Shown: positions 26,862 to 34,655 of the stretch, one piece after another
How the letters are laid out: every line of letters starts with the position of its first letter
Position numbering within the stretch: the stretch's first letter is position 1
Assembly (NCBI RefSeq): GCF_022549775.1
Contig: NZ_JAKZGP010000010.1
Coordinates: forward strand, 34,332 to 98,331
Direction: 5' to 3'
DNA: 64,000 nucleotides
DNA from: Belliella filtrata
GTDB lineage: Bacteria; Bacteroidota; Bacteroidia; Cytophagales; Cyclobacteriaceae
Made by a program: the position numbers and the translations under genes
The notes under the pieces: generated by a model
What the model was told of the DNA's origin: nothing
What the model saw: the letters and a program-made list of their open reading frames with translations, nothing else
Database searches by the model: none

Positions 26862-27533
26862 TTAGTTAAAATCAATTTTCATTTGGTTTGGGTTTTGATA
26901 GTCTTCAATACCGTTTTCTTCAATTACCTTAAATTCATAATAATCTTCTTTGTTAGTCCACTCAAAATTGCAATTACATTTCCAAGAATCGTTCATTTTC
27001 ATCATTACTTTGGCTCCACAAGATTGACAAATTATATGAAGAGTTTTACAGCTTCTGCATTTTCCACCTAACCACCAATTTATTTTCCCTTCAATTTCGA
27101 TTGCTCCGTCAGAGTCCATAACTACACAATCATTTTGACAATCGTGACACATTAACCATTTTCCATCAACTATTAAATCGGTTGCTTCGTCTATGGTCAA
27201 AACTAAAAAATCTAATCCTTCGGGATTTGCAAACACTTCTGCAGGTGCTGTCCATTCGTTATTTGTAACTATAATGGCTTTGTCAGCTTTTACAGATTTA
27301 GCAAGTGCTAAAATTTCTTCAACATCTTTAACATCAAGCTTGGAAGTTCTCATTTTGGCATCAATGAGAATTTTAATTAGATGATTGCCTGCTGGGAATT
27401 CCCACCACACATCAATTTGCCTTGGTTGTCCTGTTATTCTGTCTGGAATTGTGATGTTCTTTTTGACCTCACCCATTTCAGACATTTGTTCATATAAAAC
27501 TCCGACTGCTTCTTGGTATTCTTGCCATTTCAT
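26862..27533 (-). CDS. Mrr-like restriction endonuclease with C-terminal zinc ribbons
   Basis: A 223-residue protein. Residues 38-62 contain RQIDVWWEF and LIDAKMR, the ID..DxK core of the Mrr-type PD-(D/E)XK fold, followed by VEEILALAKSVKADKAIIVT as in Mrr catalytic domains. Residues about 128-205 carry CHDC, CRSC, CQSC and a CNC motif, consistent with two zinc ribbons for DNA or protein contact. Mrr proteins usually cut modified DNA. It is a stand-alone gene with the 110-base repeat on its 3' side and an IS110 fragment on its 5' side. Confidence 0.85.
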   Translation of the reverse strand: MKWQEYQEAVGVLYEQMSEMGEVKKNITIPDRITGQPRQIDVWWEFPAGNHLIKILIDAKMRTSKLDVKDVEEILALAKSVKADKAIIVTNNEWTAPAEVFANPEGLDFLVLTIDEATDLIVDGKWLMCHDCQNDCVVMDSDGAIEIEGKINWWLGGKCRSCKTLHIICQSCGAKVMMKMNDSWKCNCNFEWTNKEDYYEFKVIEENGIEDYQNPNQMKIDFN

Positions 27534-27581
27534 TTCTTATTGAATTATGTCGTTCAATGGTTCACGAGTTTCTGTTAGGCT

Positions 27582-27800
27582 TCTGACTAACGCAAACAAA
27601 ATCCCTCAATTTGAGCTGATTTCGAGGCCTAAATCCTCATTAGTCAGACCGTCCCGATCATCGGGATGTTTTTTTATTCTCTTAACTAAGCCCAGCTTTC
27701 TTTTTTGATCTAAGAAAAAATAGCCTTCGAGATTTTCGCAAGGAATACCTTTTACTACTATTTCGACAAATCGGAACAAGTTATTTCAAATAATCACTGG
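27582..27800 (-). mobile_element. IS110-family 3' fragment
   Basis: It begins TTCTGACTAACGCAAAC and follows the IS110 coding end for about 215 bases to AATAATCACTGGA. It shares with copy 2 the extra segment near the CGACAAATCGGAAC palindrome. In addition, a stretch of the C-terminal codons is replaced by GTCCCGATCATCGGGAT (27651-27667). The rest of the element is absent. Confidence 0.7.
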
Positions 27801-27831
27801 AATTCCCCTTTACCTCAATTAAAGCACTTTT

Positions 27832-28482
27832 CTATTCTTCTCCTTGATTCCACCAGTCAATTTGGGTTCTGTTCTTTGCTTTCAAGAATTCAATCCCACA
27901 ATTTTTCACAATGTCTGCACAGGTTTCTTTGGAACCTGACAGAATTGCATACGGGCAATCGAAATCTGGAATCAGAATTTTAACATTATTTTCCGCCAAA
28001 AGTGCTTTAGAATCTTTGAGCTCATTATAAATTTCAAATCGGTTCTTATTTTTAAATGAGACAAGTCTCGTTTCTGAATCAGGAAATCTGTCCATTTTCA
28101 GTATCCTAATTTCTACCATTCCAATATCTTGAAAGTATTCAATTAATGGTACTAGTATTGTTGGAGGAATTCGATCAGCTGCGTAATCTGGGAAATCCAC
28201 TTTCTTCCATTCACTAAATTCTTTTAATTCAGTTTTAAAAGGCTCCTGAAGTTCCAATATTCCTTTAGCTAACTTGTTCAAAGAATTAAATCCAATTTCC
28301 TTGGACATTTCTTTCCATGAAATTGTCGATAGAAGTGGATAGGTTATTTTCAAATTAGCTTCCCAATCGAAATGATTAGCAAATACTTGTTTTTGAAATG
28401 GATACAAACAAATCAATACTTCCTCTTCATTTAAAAAGAGAGAATCAAATTTATAGGAGTATGATTTTGAATCTACTTTCAT
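27832..28482 (-). CDS. Hypothetical protein, possibly DUF2711-like
   Basis: A 216-residue cytosolic protein starting MKVDSKSYSYKF. The layout (an LFLNEEEVLICLYPFQ start, a STISWKEMSKEIGFNSLNKL middle and IPDFDCPYAILSGSKETC near the end) recalls DUF2711 proteins, which have no known activity, but the resemblance is by eye and weak. It is a single gene between an IS110 fragment and the long repeat. Nothing indicates a defence role. Confidence 0.65.
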   Translation of the reverse strand: MKVDSKSYSYKFDSLFLNEEEVLICLYPFQKQVFANHFDWEANLKITYPLLSTISWKEMSKEIGFNSLNKLAKGILELQEPFKTELKEFSEWKKVDFPDYAADRIPPTILVPLIEYFQDIGMVEIRILKMDRFPDSETRLVSFKNKNRFEIYNELKDSKALLAENNVKILIPDFDCPYAILSGSKETCADIVKNCGIEFLKAKNRTQIDWWNQGEE

Positions 28483-28568
28483 TCTTAAAATGTACTACAA
28501 CCTATACTTTCCACAATAGTTGATATCATTCTATTCTAGTGTGAATTCAACTGTATTGCTGATATTTC

Positions 28569-29006
28569 ACAATTCCCAAACATAACCATTCCGATCTTAA
28601 CATAAAATACCAACAACAGGGTATTTTTCAAGTAAAAACAAAAAAAAGCCCCATTTAAGAGGCTTTCAAGAGAATACACAGTAGTTATAACTACATTATC
28701 CTCCTTCCTCTTTACAAATCGTCTGATACAGGCACAAAAGAATTTCGAGCGAGCTGGCGGTGGCGATAGCAGAGGTACTCGAAATTTTTGCCACGAAAGC
28801 TCGAGGTTGTTAGATTTTTGAGCAAAAAAAAAAGTAACAACAGCTCTTCTCCTACTTAGTGAGCCCTTCACCCTAAAGATGTCAGTCAATACACCATAAG
28901 CGCAAACAGCAACCACTAACCTCCCGATCACTATCGGAGACCCTGATAAATGAAGGCATCAATCAGGGATTTTTTGTAAGGGCTTTTCTCTAGTGGGCAA
29001 AATGTT
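28569..29006. repeat. Long intergenic repeat, copy 3
   Basis: It is the counterpart of 14445-14834, about 435 bases. It contains AAAATACC...GGTATTTT (28604-28628), AAAGCC/GGCTTT (28645-28667) and the final 28864-29006 section. In this copy the AAAAT before CCCTGAT is replaced by TCCCGATCACTATCGGAGA, one of the small palindromes of the island. It ends at AAATGTT before the gajB 3' end. The frame of 131 codons across it is not credible as a gene. Confidence 0.7.
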
Positions 29007-29065
29007 TCCAGCTGGCGTTCTTGTCTCCCATATCTGCAAATCAATTTAAATATTAAGATTTACTT

Positions 29066-30904
29066 TCATTGAATTTCCTGGGCAAATGGCTTTAAAAATC
29101 TTGATATTGTTCTGTTCTTATAATCTCCCCACGGCATTAAACGCTTTTCAGGATAACTAACAAATAGGAAACGTTTTGCCCTAGTGAAGGCGACATAAGT
29201 ATTGTTCTTTTCTTGCTGCAATTCTTCACCTCCCTTGTTTATTGCTCTATAATCAGGAAATGTACCGTCATCCATTCCAATTAAGAATACAATTTCACTT
29301 TCTTGCCCCTTCATTGTGTGAACAGTACTTAAACAAATCCCAGTTTCTTTATTTGTGGAATTATTAGTCAGACCGAGGGCTAAGGCAGACTTAAAGCCTC
29401 CTAATGATGGTTTAATGTTCTGTTTTTTGTATTGAGTCAGTTGATTTGAAAAATCGTTTAATTCATCGATTGTCATTTTTTTCTCATCATCCTCTAAACT
29501 GGCATTTTCAAATAATTTACTTAATTCATCAATCTTCAAATGAATATTATCCATTGATGCTCCATCCAAAACGGTTTTTATGTCCGAAGCAATTGGAAAG
29601 TTTGAAGATTTTAATTCTAGTAGATTATTAATATCATTAACTTTTAACATATCCTCTAAACGTTTTTGGTGCAATTTATCCAAGGGATTTATTTTCACTC
29701 TAAAAAACAAATCAAATACTTTCATTAAGGTTGAGCTAAATTTAGTTCCAGCGTTACCGGACTTGTAATAGAATGGTATGTTTTCACTGAAAAGTAATTC
29801 CTCGATCTGTTTGAATACAAACTTATTTCTGCCCAGTATTGAGATTTTGTCAAATGCGATTTCACCTTCTACATCCGGATGCGATTTAAGTTTAAGAAGT
29901 TTCTTTATTTCGTTGAGAACAAACAGAGCTTCATCATTTTCAGAAGAAGCTTGGTAAATCTTAAACAGACCTGGGATAACATAATTAAAAGCTTCTACTT
30001 TAAGATTCATTAAAGTGTTAGATGCCTCAATTACAGATTTTGAACACCTATAATTCTCATCAAGAGTTATTTCAGTTGCTTGGAAATCATTAACAAAATC
30101 CTTTTGCATATACGAGGATGCAGAACCATTAAATCCATAGATGGCTTGATTAGGGTCTCCAACCATCATAACGTTTTTAATTGCGTTACCACAAAATGAT
30201 TTCAAAAGATAATATTGCAACTTATTTAGGTCTTGGCACTCATCAATGCATACATACGAGTAGGATTTTTGATAAAGATTTGCTACAGATTCATTATTTG
30301 TAAATAACTCATACACCAATCTAATAATATCATCAAAGTCAATTGCATTGTTTGATTTCAGTATGTCTTGATAAGTTTCAAACAAATATTGATACTCGTT
30401 ATTTTCGGAATTTTCTGCAAGTTCCTCTGCGGTCAATACTTCCCTTTTTACGGTTGAAATAAATTGTAAGGCGTTATAAGTATATTCATTCCTTTTTTTT
30501 GGATCTAAGTCATTATAAATAGAATCAAAATAAGGTACAGATTTTATTGCCTGTTTTATTAATTCAATTCGGTCAGCGTCATCTTCAAAAATGTGTGGCA
30601 TTTTGGTATAACCTAAAAGCTTAAATCTGAATTCGAGTATCGATTGACAGAAACTATGAAATGTACCAACGAAGACATTCTTTTTTATCTTGTCGTTTGT
30701 ACCCAATCTCTCCCTAATTTCAGTAGCTGCTTTATTAGTGAAAGTAATCGCTAATATTTTTCCGTCAGGCGATTCGGAAATACGTTTAATTCTTTCAGTC
30801 AGAACTCTGGTTTTACCACTACCAGCACTGGCTAAAATGAGAAACGCCCCATCATTTAGTCCTACAATTTCTTGTTGCTTAGGTGATAAATTAATTTGCT
30901 GCAT
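29066..30904 (-). CDS. gajB: GajB-like UvrD/Rep-type helicase (Gabija)
   Basis: A 612-residue superfamily 1 helicase. Motif I is ASAGSGKT (25-32), motif Ia GTFHSFCQS, motif II CIDECQDLNKLQYY, motif III GDPNQAIYGFNGS, motif IV LDENYRCSKS, motif V STVHTMKGQE and motif VI VAFTRAKRFLF. In Gabija, GajB associates with the GajA nuclease and responds to phage DNA. The start overlaps the gajA stop by 14 bases, so the two are translationally coupled. It is somewhat longer than the reference GajB proteins (about 500 residues). Confidence 0.88.
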   Translation of the reverse strand: MQQINLSPKQQEIVGLNDGAFLILASAGSGKTRVLTERIKRISESPDGKILAITFTNKAATEIRERLGTNDKIKKNVFVGTFHSFCQSILEFRFKLLGYTKMPHIFEDDADRIELIKQAIKSVPYFDSIYNDLDPKKRNEYTYNALQFISTVKREVLTAEELAENSENNEYQYLFETYQDILKSNNAIDFDDIIRLVYELFTNNESVANLYQKSYSYVCIDECQDLNKLQYYLLKSFCGNAIKNVMMVGDPNQAIYGFNGSASSYMQKDFVNDFQATEITLDENYRCSKSVIEASNTLMNLKVEAFNYVIPGLFKIYQASSENDEALFVLNEIKKLLKLKSHPDVEGEIAFDKISILGRNKFVFKQIEELLFSENIPFYYKSGNAGTKFSSTLMKVFDLFFRVKINPLDKLHQKRLEDMLKVNDINNLLELKSSNFPIASDIKTVLDGASMDNIHLKIDELSKLFENASLEDDEKKMTIDELNDFSNQLTQYKKQNIKPSLGGFKSALALGLTNNSTNKETGICLSTVHTMKGQESEIVFLIGMDDGTFPDYRAINKGGEELQQEKNNTYVAFTRAKRFLFVSYPEKRLMPWGDYKNRTISRFLKPFAQEIQ

Positions 30905-32642
30905 GATTAGTAGGATTTATGATTAAACGGACTTTCTCAAAAAGTTCAACAATCTTTGGAGGCAAAGGCTTTACAGATTTATATAACTCATATCCAATAA
31001 CTGGGGCAAATTGAGTTTTTAACCCTGTAACAAGCTCATAAAAATTGGATTCAGGTATTTGATCTAATTCTGCTCTTTTAGCTACTCTGTGCTGCTCATT
31101 TGCACATTCGGATAAAATTAAATGATAATATGCCTTCTTTACTTCATCAATATAACCATTTACACAAAGTTCCTTTTCAAAGTCATTTCCTTCATTTAGA
31201 AAAACAACCTTATTAATGTCATTTAGCTTTGATTTTGATATTTGATTATTTACCGTTGCATTTGCCTCTGCTTCATTGTCACTAAAAATCAAATACGGAA
31301 CATTAAAAGCCTCAAAGAATCTTATAAACGGAAGGTAATTGCCTGAGCCACCAACACCTATAAAGTCAACACCCAGCTCTATTGGATTTTTGTTAAGATA
31401 TCGTTCAATTGTAATTGGTAGAGCTTGTTCTTCTGTTTCTCCCTCAAAGAGAATGACAAGTTTTGAAAAGAAAAGTTCCCCGCGAGTACTTATTACTTGG
31501 CGGTATATTTTCCGGATATCTTCACTTTCAAAGTCCGACTCTAAAAATTTACCGGTTGAAATATTTGCTGTAATTTTATTAATGCTCCTAACTTCCTTCA
31601 ATTTAGCACTACCTGCAATATAACTTGAATGTGTTGCTATTATTTTTTGACCAACTATGGTGTTAATTTGAGAGTAAAGTTTCTTTTGTGCATTGGGATG
31701 CAAATGTGATTCAGGTTCCTCAATTGCTATTATTGGATAATAAGCCACTTGGCTATCTTCAGCCAATTTTTTGTTCTGTAATATAAATGCCTTTAAAATC
31801 AAAAGCGATGACCAACTACGAGTTCCCATGCCGTGGTATTCCATAGAAAATTGTGAGTAGTTGATTTTAACCCCCTTGTTTAAATCTCTTATTTTCTTTG
31901 TAAATGGAGTTATATCTACGGTATTTTGAGGATTATCCATAGCGGTATCTAACTCCTCTAAAGTTGTATGAAGATTTGTTAAGATTTCACTTCGTTCAAT
32001 GGTTTGTTTATTGAGTTCTTTGATAAGGTCTTCAATTAACTCTCTGTCTTCAGGATTGTAATTAATTGAAGATAAAATTTTACCCAAAAAAGACGTCTTG
32101 TTTTTCAAATCATCAAGAATATCTCTATTGGCATCTAAATAGAAAAAAGGAATTTCATCAAAGTAAAAATTTAGTTCATTAAGGTATTCCTTTGAATACC
32201 AATAGCCGTCTGTTTCATTATGAAAGTCTCCCCACTCATCAATTACAAACTGTTTTTTCTTGTAGGTTTTTCTTATCAAATTCTCTTCCACTAAGGTTCT
32301 AAAAGCAAGAAATTGTGTACCATCGCTAGTAAGACTAATTCTATCGGTTGTAAAAACTGTTGCCCAATTATCCTCAAAATCTGCGACTTGTTCACCTGCT
32401 TCATTAATACTAATGAACAAGATGTCAACTATTATTTTATCCCTAATTATCGCATCTGAAAAATGAAAATCATCATCCGTAATTTGAAGTGTATTTGACA
32501 AGGCTAATTGTAAGGACTTTAACAGAGTTGTTTTACCGGCATTATTTGTTCCCACTAGAACAGTCGTCGGTTCGAAATCAATTTCAAGATTGTCCAATCC
32601 TCTAAATCCATGAACCCGTAGCTGTTTTAATTGTAATCCCAT
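30891..32642 (-). CDS. gajA: GajA-like ATPase-TOPRIM nuclease (Gabija)
   Basis: A 583-residue OLD-type protein, the usual length for GajA. Walker A is GTNNAGKT (31-38); Walker B is IIAIEEPESHLHPNAQKKLY, with ATHSSYIAG following. The TOPRIM domain has LVILFEGETEEQALP (about 400) and YLIFSDNEAEA (about 450). GajA is a sequence-specific nicking nuclease inhibited by nucleotides and activated when phage depletes them. It pairs with the overlapping gajB; an XRE regulator gene with a palindromic operator lies about 400 bases upstream on the same strand. Confidence 0.9.
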   Translation of the reverse strand: MGLQLKQLRVHGFRGLDNLEIDFEPTTVLVGTNNAGKTTLLKSLQLALSNTLQITDDDFHFSDAIIRDKIIVDILFISINEAGEQVADFEDNWATVFTTDRISLTSDGTQFLAFRTLVEENLIRKTYKKKQFVIDEWGDFHNETDGYWYSKEYLNELNFYFDEIPFFYLDANRDILDDLKNKTSFLGKILSSINYNPEDRELIEDLIKELNKQTIERSEILTNLHTTLEELDTAMDNPQNTVDITPFTKKIRDLNKGVKINYSQFSMEYHGMGTRSWSSLLILKAFILQNKKLAEDSQVAYYPIIAIEEPESHLHPNAQKKLYSQINTIVGQKIIATHSSYIAGSAKLKEVRSINKITANISTGKFLESDFESEDIRKIYRQVISTRGELFFSKLVILFEGETEEQALPITIERYLNKNPIELGVDFIGVGGSGNYLPFIRFFEAFNVPYLIFSDNEAEANATVNNQISKSKLNDINKVVFLNEGNDFEKELCVNGYIDEVKKAYYHLILSECANEQHRVAKRAELDQIPESNFYELVTGLKTQFAPVIGYELYKSVKPLPPKIVELFEKVRLIINPTNHAAN

Positions 32643-33048
32643 TCTGCTTTATATATTTATTCTGATTAATATTTGATTTTCAGTTATTTATTATTTGTTT
32701 TTTTTTCAAATTTATAACTTACTATTCTCTTAACTTTAGCCGACGAAACCCTCTTATTTATATAGTGGTAAATAGCCTATGATTTTGCCTTCCAATATAC
32801 TTACCCTGCTTATTAAGTATACTTTCCGTGAAAGGAGATAACTTTTAATTTATCAAACCTACTAATTCCCCCTCAAACAAAAAATACCCCGATCAGGGTA
32901 TTTTTACTCAAATTCATATGACTTACCTCTCCTTTTTTTACTTAGTATAAAAGAAGACTAAGATTTTCAACCACTGGTGAGGCCCTCTATTGCCTGTAGG
33001 TTAAATAAAATAAAGACGGTCCCAAATAAAGGAAAATCGAATTATTGA
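32643..33048. other. Intergenic region upstream of gajA
   Basis: No gene is seen. It contains the terminator repeat at 32880-32905, which would end the XRE transcript, and AT-rich sequence before gajA (TTTGATTTTCAGTTATTTATTATTTG region) where its promoter should lie. Confidence 0.5.
32880..32905. terminator. Hairpin terminator, second copy
   Basis: AAAAATACC / GGTATTTTT, with flanks nearly identical to those of 13258-13283 (CAAACCTA.TAATTCCCCCTC upstream, ACTCAAATTCATATGA downstream). Confidence 0.65.
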
Positions 33049-33306
33049 TTAATAGTCAATGTTTTTAAAGAATTGTTGAAGAGTCATTCCATCGAATTTC
33101 CCTAAAATTTTTAATAATGTGGTTATTTGAATATCAACATTTCCAGCTTCATATTTTCCGTATTGAGATCTATTTATACCTTTTTCGAATGCAAAGTTTT
33201 CGTAGTTAGTGTAGCCCGAATTCTTTCTCAACTTTTCAAGTTCTGCGCCTATTGCTTTTAGCAGATCATTTTCTTTATCAGTAAGTTCTTTCTTTCTCTT
33301 CGCCAT
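33049..33306 (-). CDS. XRE-family transcriptional regulator
   Basis: An 85-residue protein made up largely of a Cro/CI-type helix-turn-helix: ELEKLRKNSGYTNYENFAFE, then KGINRSQYGKYEAGNVDIQI, with the second helix around SQYGKYEAG. Its own start is followed upstream by a perfect 18-base palindrome (33340-33357), the probable operator for autoregulation. It lies upstream of gajA with a terminator between, so it may control Gabija only through read-through, or act as an independent repressor. Confidence 0.88.
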   Translation of the reverse strand: MAKRKKELTDKENDLLKAIGAELEKLRKNSGYTNYENFAFEKGINRSQYGKYEAGNVDIQITTLLKILGKFDGMTLQQFFKNIDY

Positions 33307-33339
33307 AATGGCAAATAGAAAAACTAAGTAAAAAAATAT

Positions 33340-33357
33340 TACTCCTAATTAGGAGTA
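33340..33357. promoter_or_regulatory. Perfect 18-base palindromic operator
   Basis: TACTCCTAATTAGGAGTA lies 34-51 bases upstream of the XRE start, where a repressor dimer would cover the promoter. It is inferred to be the binding site of the adjacent regulator. Confidence 0.6.
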
Positions 33358-33512
33358 TTTAAAAAGTTGTGTTATATTTAACATATCAAATTTTAGTATA
33401 ACTATTATTTGTTGCGAATACTTCGAAAAATACGAAAGCATTTGCACTTAAAACGTCTCATCTAAGGAAACTGGTAATTTCAAATGGAGAATGAGATAAA
33501 TAAGTGTAAATT

Positions 33513-33534
33513 GCTCACGCCTTTGGCGTGGGCT
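33513..33534. terminator. GC-rich hairpin
   Basis: GCTCACGCC-TTT-GGCGTGGGC forms a strong stem followed by TTTATACTT. It lies upstream of the XRE gene at the border of the non-coding region and could end plus-strand transcription. Confidence 0.5.
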
Positions 33535-34655
33535 TTATACTTAATTGTTCTCCAAGGTATACCAGTACCTCTTAGACAATTGTGTAAAGATCCACGCCAT
33601 ATTTTTTGGTGTCGATTTTTATTATGACGTTCCATACATAAATCTTACACCAATGGAATATTTATCTTCAAATACCATCTTTTCTGGACTGATTTCTAAA
33701 ATTGGTATTGCTGTTGATTTCCTTTTGGACCATCGTTTTGTCATCAATTCAGATTTAAAATCAAAGTCTGATTGCCCCACACCATTCGACATCCTCTTTG
33801 AGCGCAAGCCAAAGAACCCTATCTAAACCTATTTTAACCTAATGCCAGACAAGGCATCTACTCAGATACGTTTTTCCAAGGTCGATACGCCATGGATGTC
33901 CTTGCACCTTTCCGATCCCATCGCTACTGCAGGAGCTGCATCGGAAAGTATCTAACCCCATCTTCTTAGCCGCTAGGAGCATTTTGATGTTTCTGCATCC
34001 CTTTGGAAAAAACAGAGTCTTTTTCCTTGCTGGGAAGAGTATGTTCTTTATGTACGATGTATTAAGTACAATGTACAAAGTAACAGGAGCATGGTGAAAA
34101 GGATGATGGTTCGTCATTCTTGGAGAGATAAGAATTAAGAAGCAAAGCCTGCCTCGATGAATATCGGGGATACAAGATGGGGAAGTGTGAAGAATTAAGC
34201 GCTGTCCTATTGGATATAAGGGACTGAACCTTTAACGATTTAACGCTTAACGTATTATTCTTCAATCCACTCGAAGCACCAAATCCCGAGTATCAGGACA
34301 AGATCTCAAATCTAAAATTAAAAGCCTGCGCAGCTACGGGGTATATGTTTAACAATAAACCAAGTGATGCTAAACTGGGTTTGTGGCGAACCTCATACGC
34401 CATGCCCTTACTGCCAGGTTTTTTCATGAGAAAATAGATGCGAGAGATGAGAAGCTTAGACTGTCTAAGTTGATTACCTGATGTCTAAACGCTTAACGCT
34501 TAACACATATAAACCCCAATATGCTAATGGAGACAACTATTCCTATAGAGACTACTTGTGTCGATCGACCACTTGTAGAGATAATCATCATCAAAGGTGA
34601 ATGTCTCACTACTGAATCAATTTCTCATGCTTTATAAGATCACTAACTCATCAAT
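33535..34655. other. Long non-coding region between the island and the SusCD locus
   Basis: About 1.1 kb without a convincing gene. Open frames of about 60-93 codons occur on both strands at 33545-33826 but show no family features. From about 34030 the sequence contains short repeated words (TGTACGATGTATTAAGTACA, TTAACGCTTAAC several times) and a degenerate CCCGAGTATCAGGAC palindrome at about 34286, like decayed intergenic repeats. It marks the switch from minus- to plus-strand genes. Confidence 0.5.

Noticed and set aside
28536..28931. 131-codon minus-strand frame
   Set aside because: It runs through the long intergenic repeat, its hairpins and poly-A runs, and its translation has no protein-like character.
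1..33300. CRISPR array or classical integron array
   Set aside because: No regularly spaced short repeats are present, and the palindromes lack canonical RYYYAAC/GTTRRRY boxes and an intact intI, so only an attC-like description is supported.
33545..33826. 93-codon plus-strand frame and a 61-codon minus frame opposite
   Set aside because: The two strands are about equally open, no start signal or family feature is visible, and the region is otherwise non-coding.
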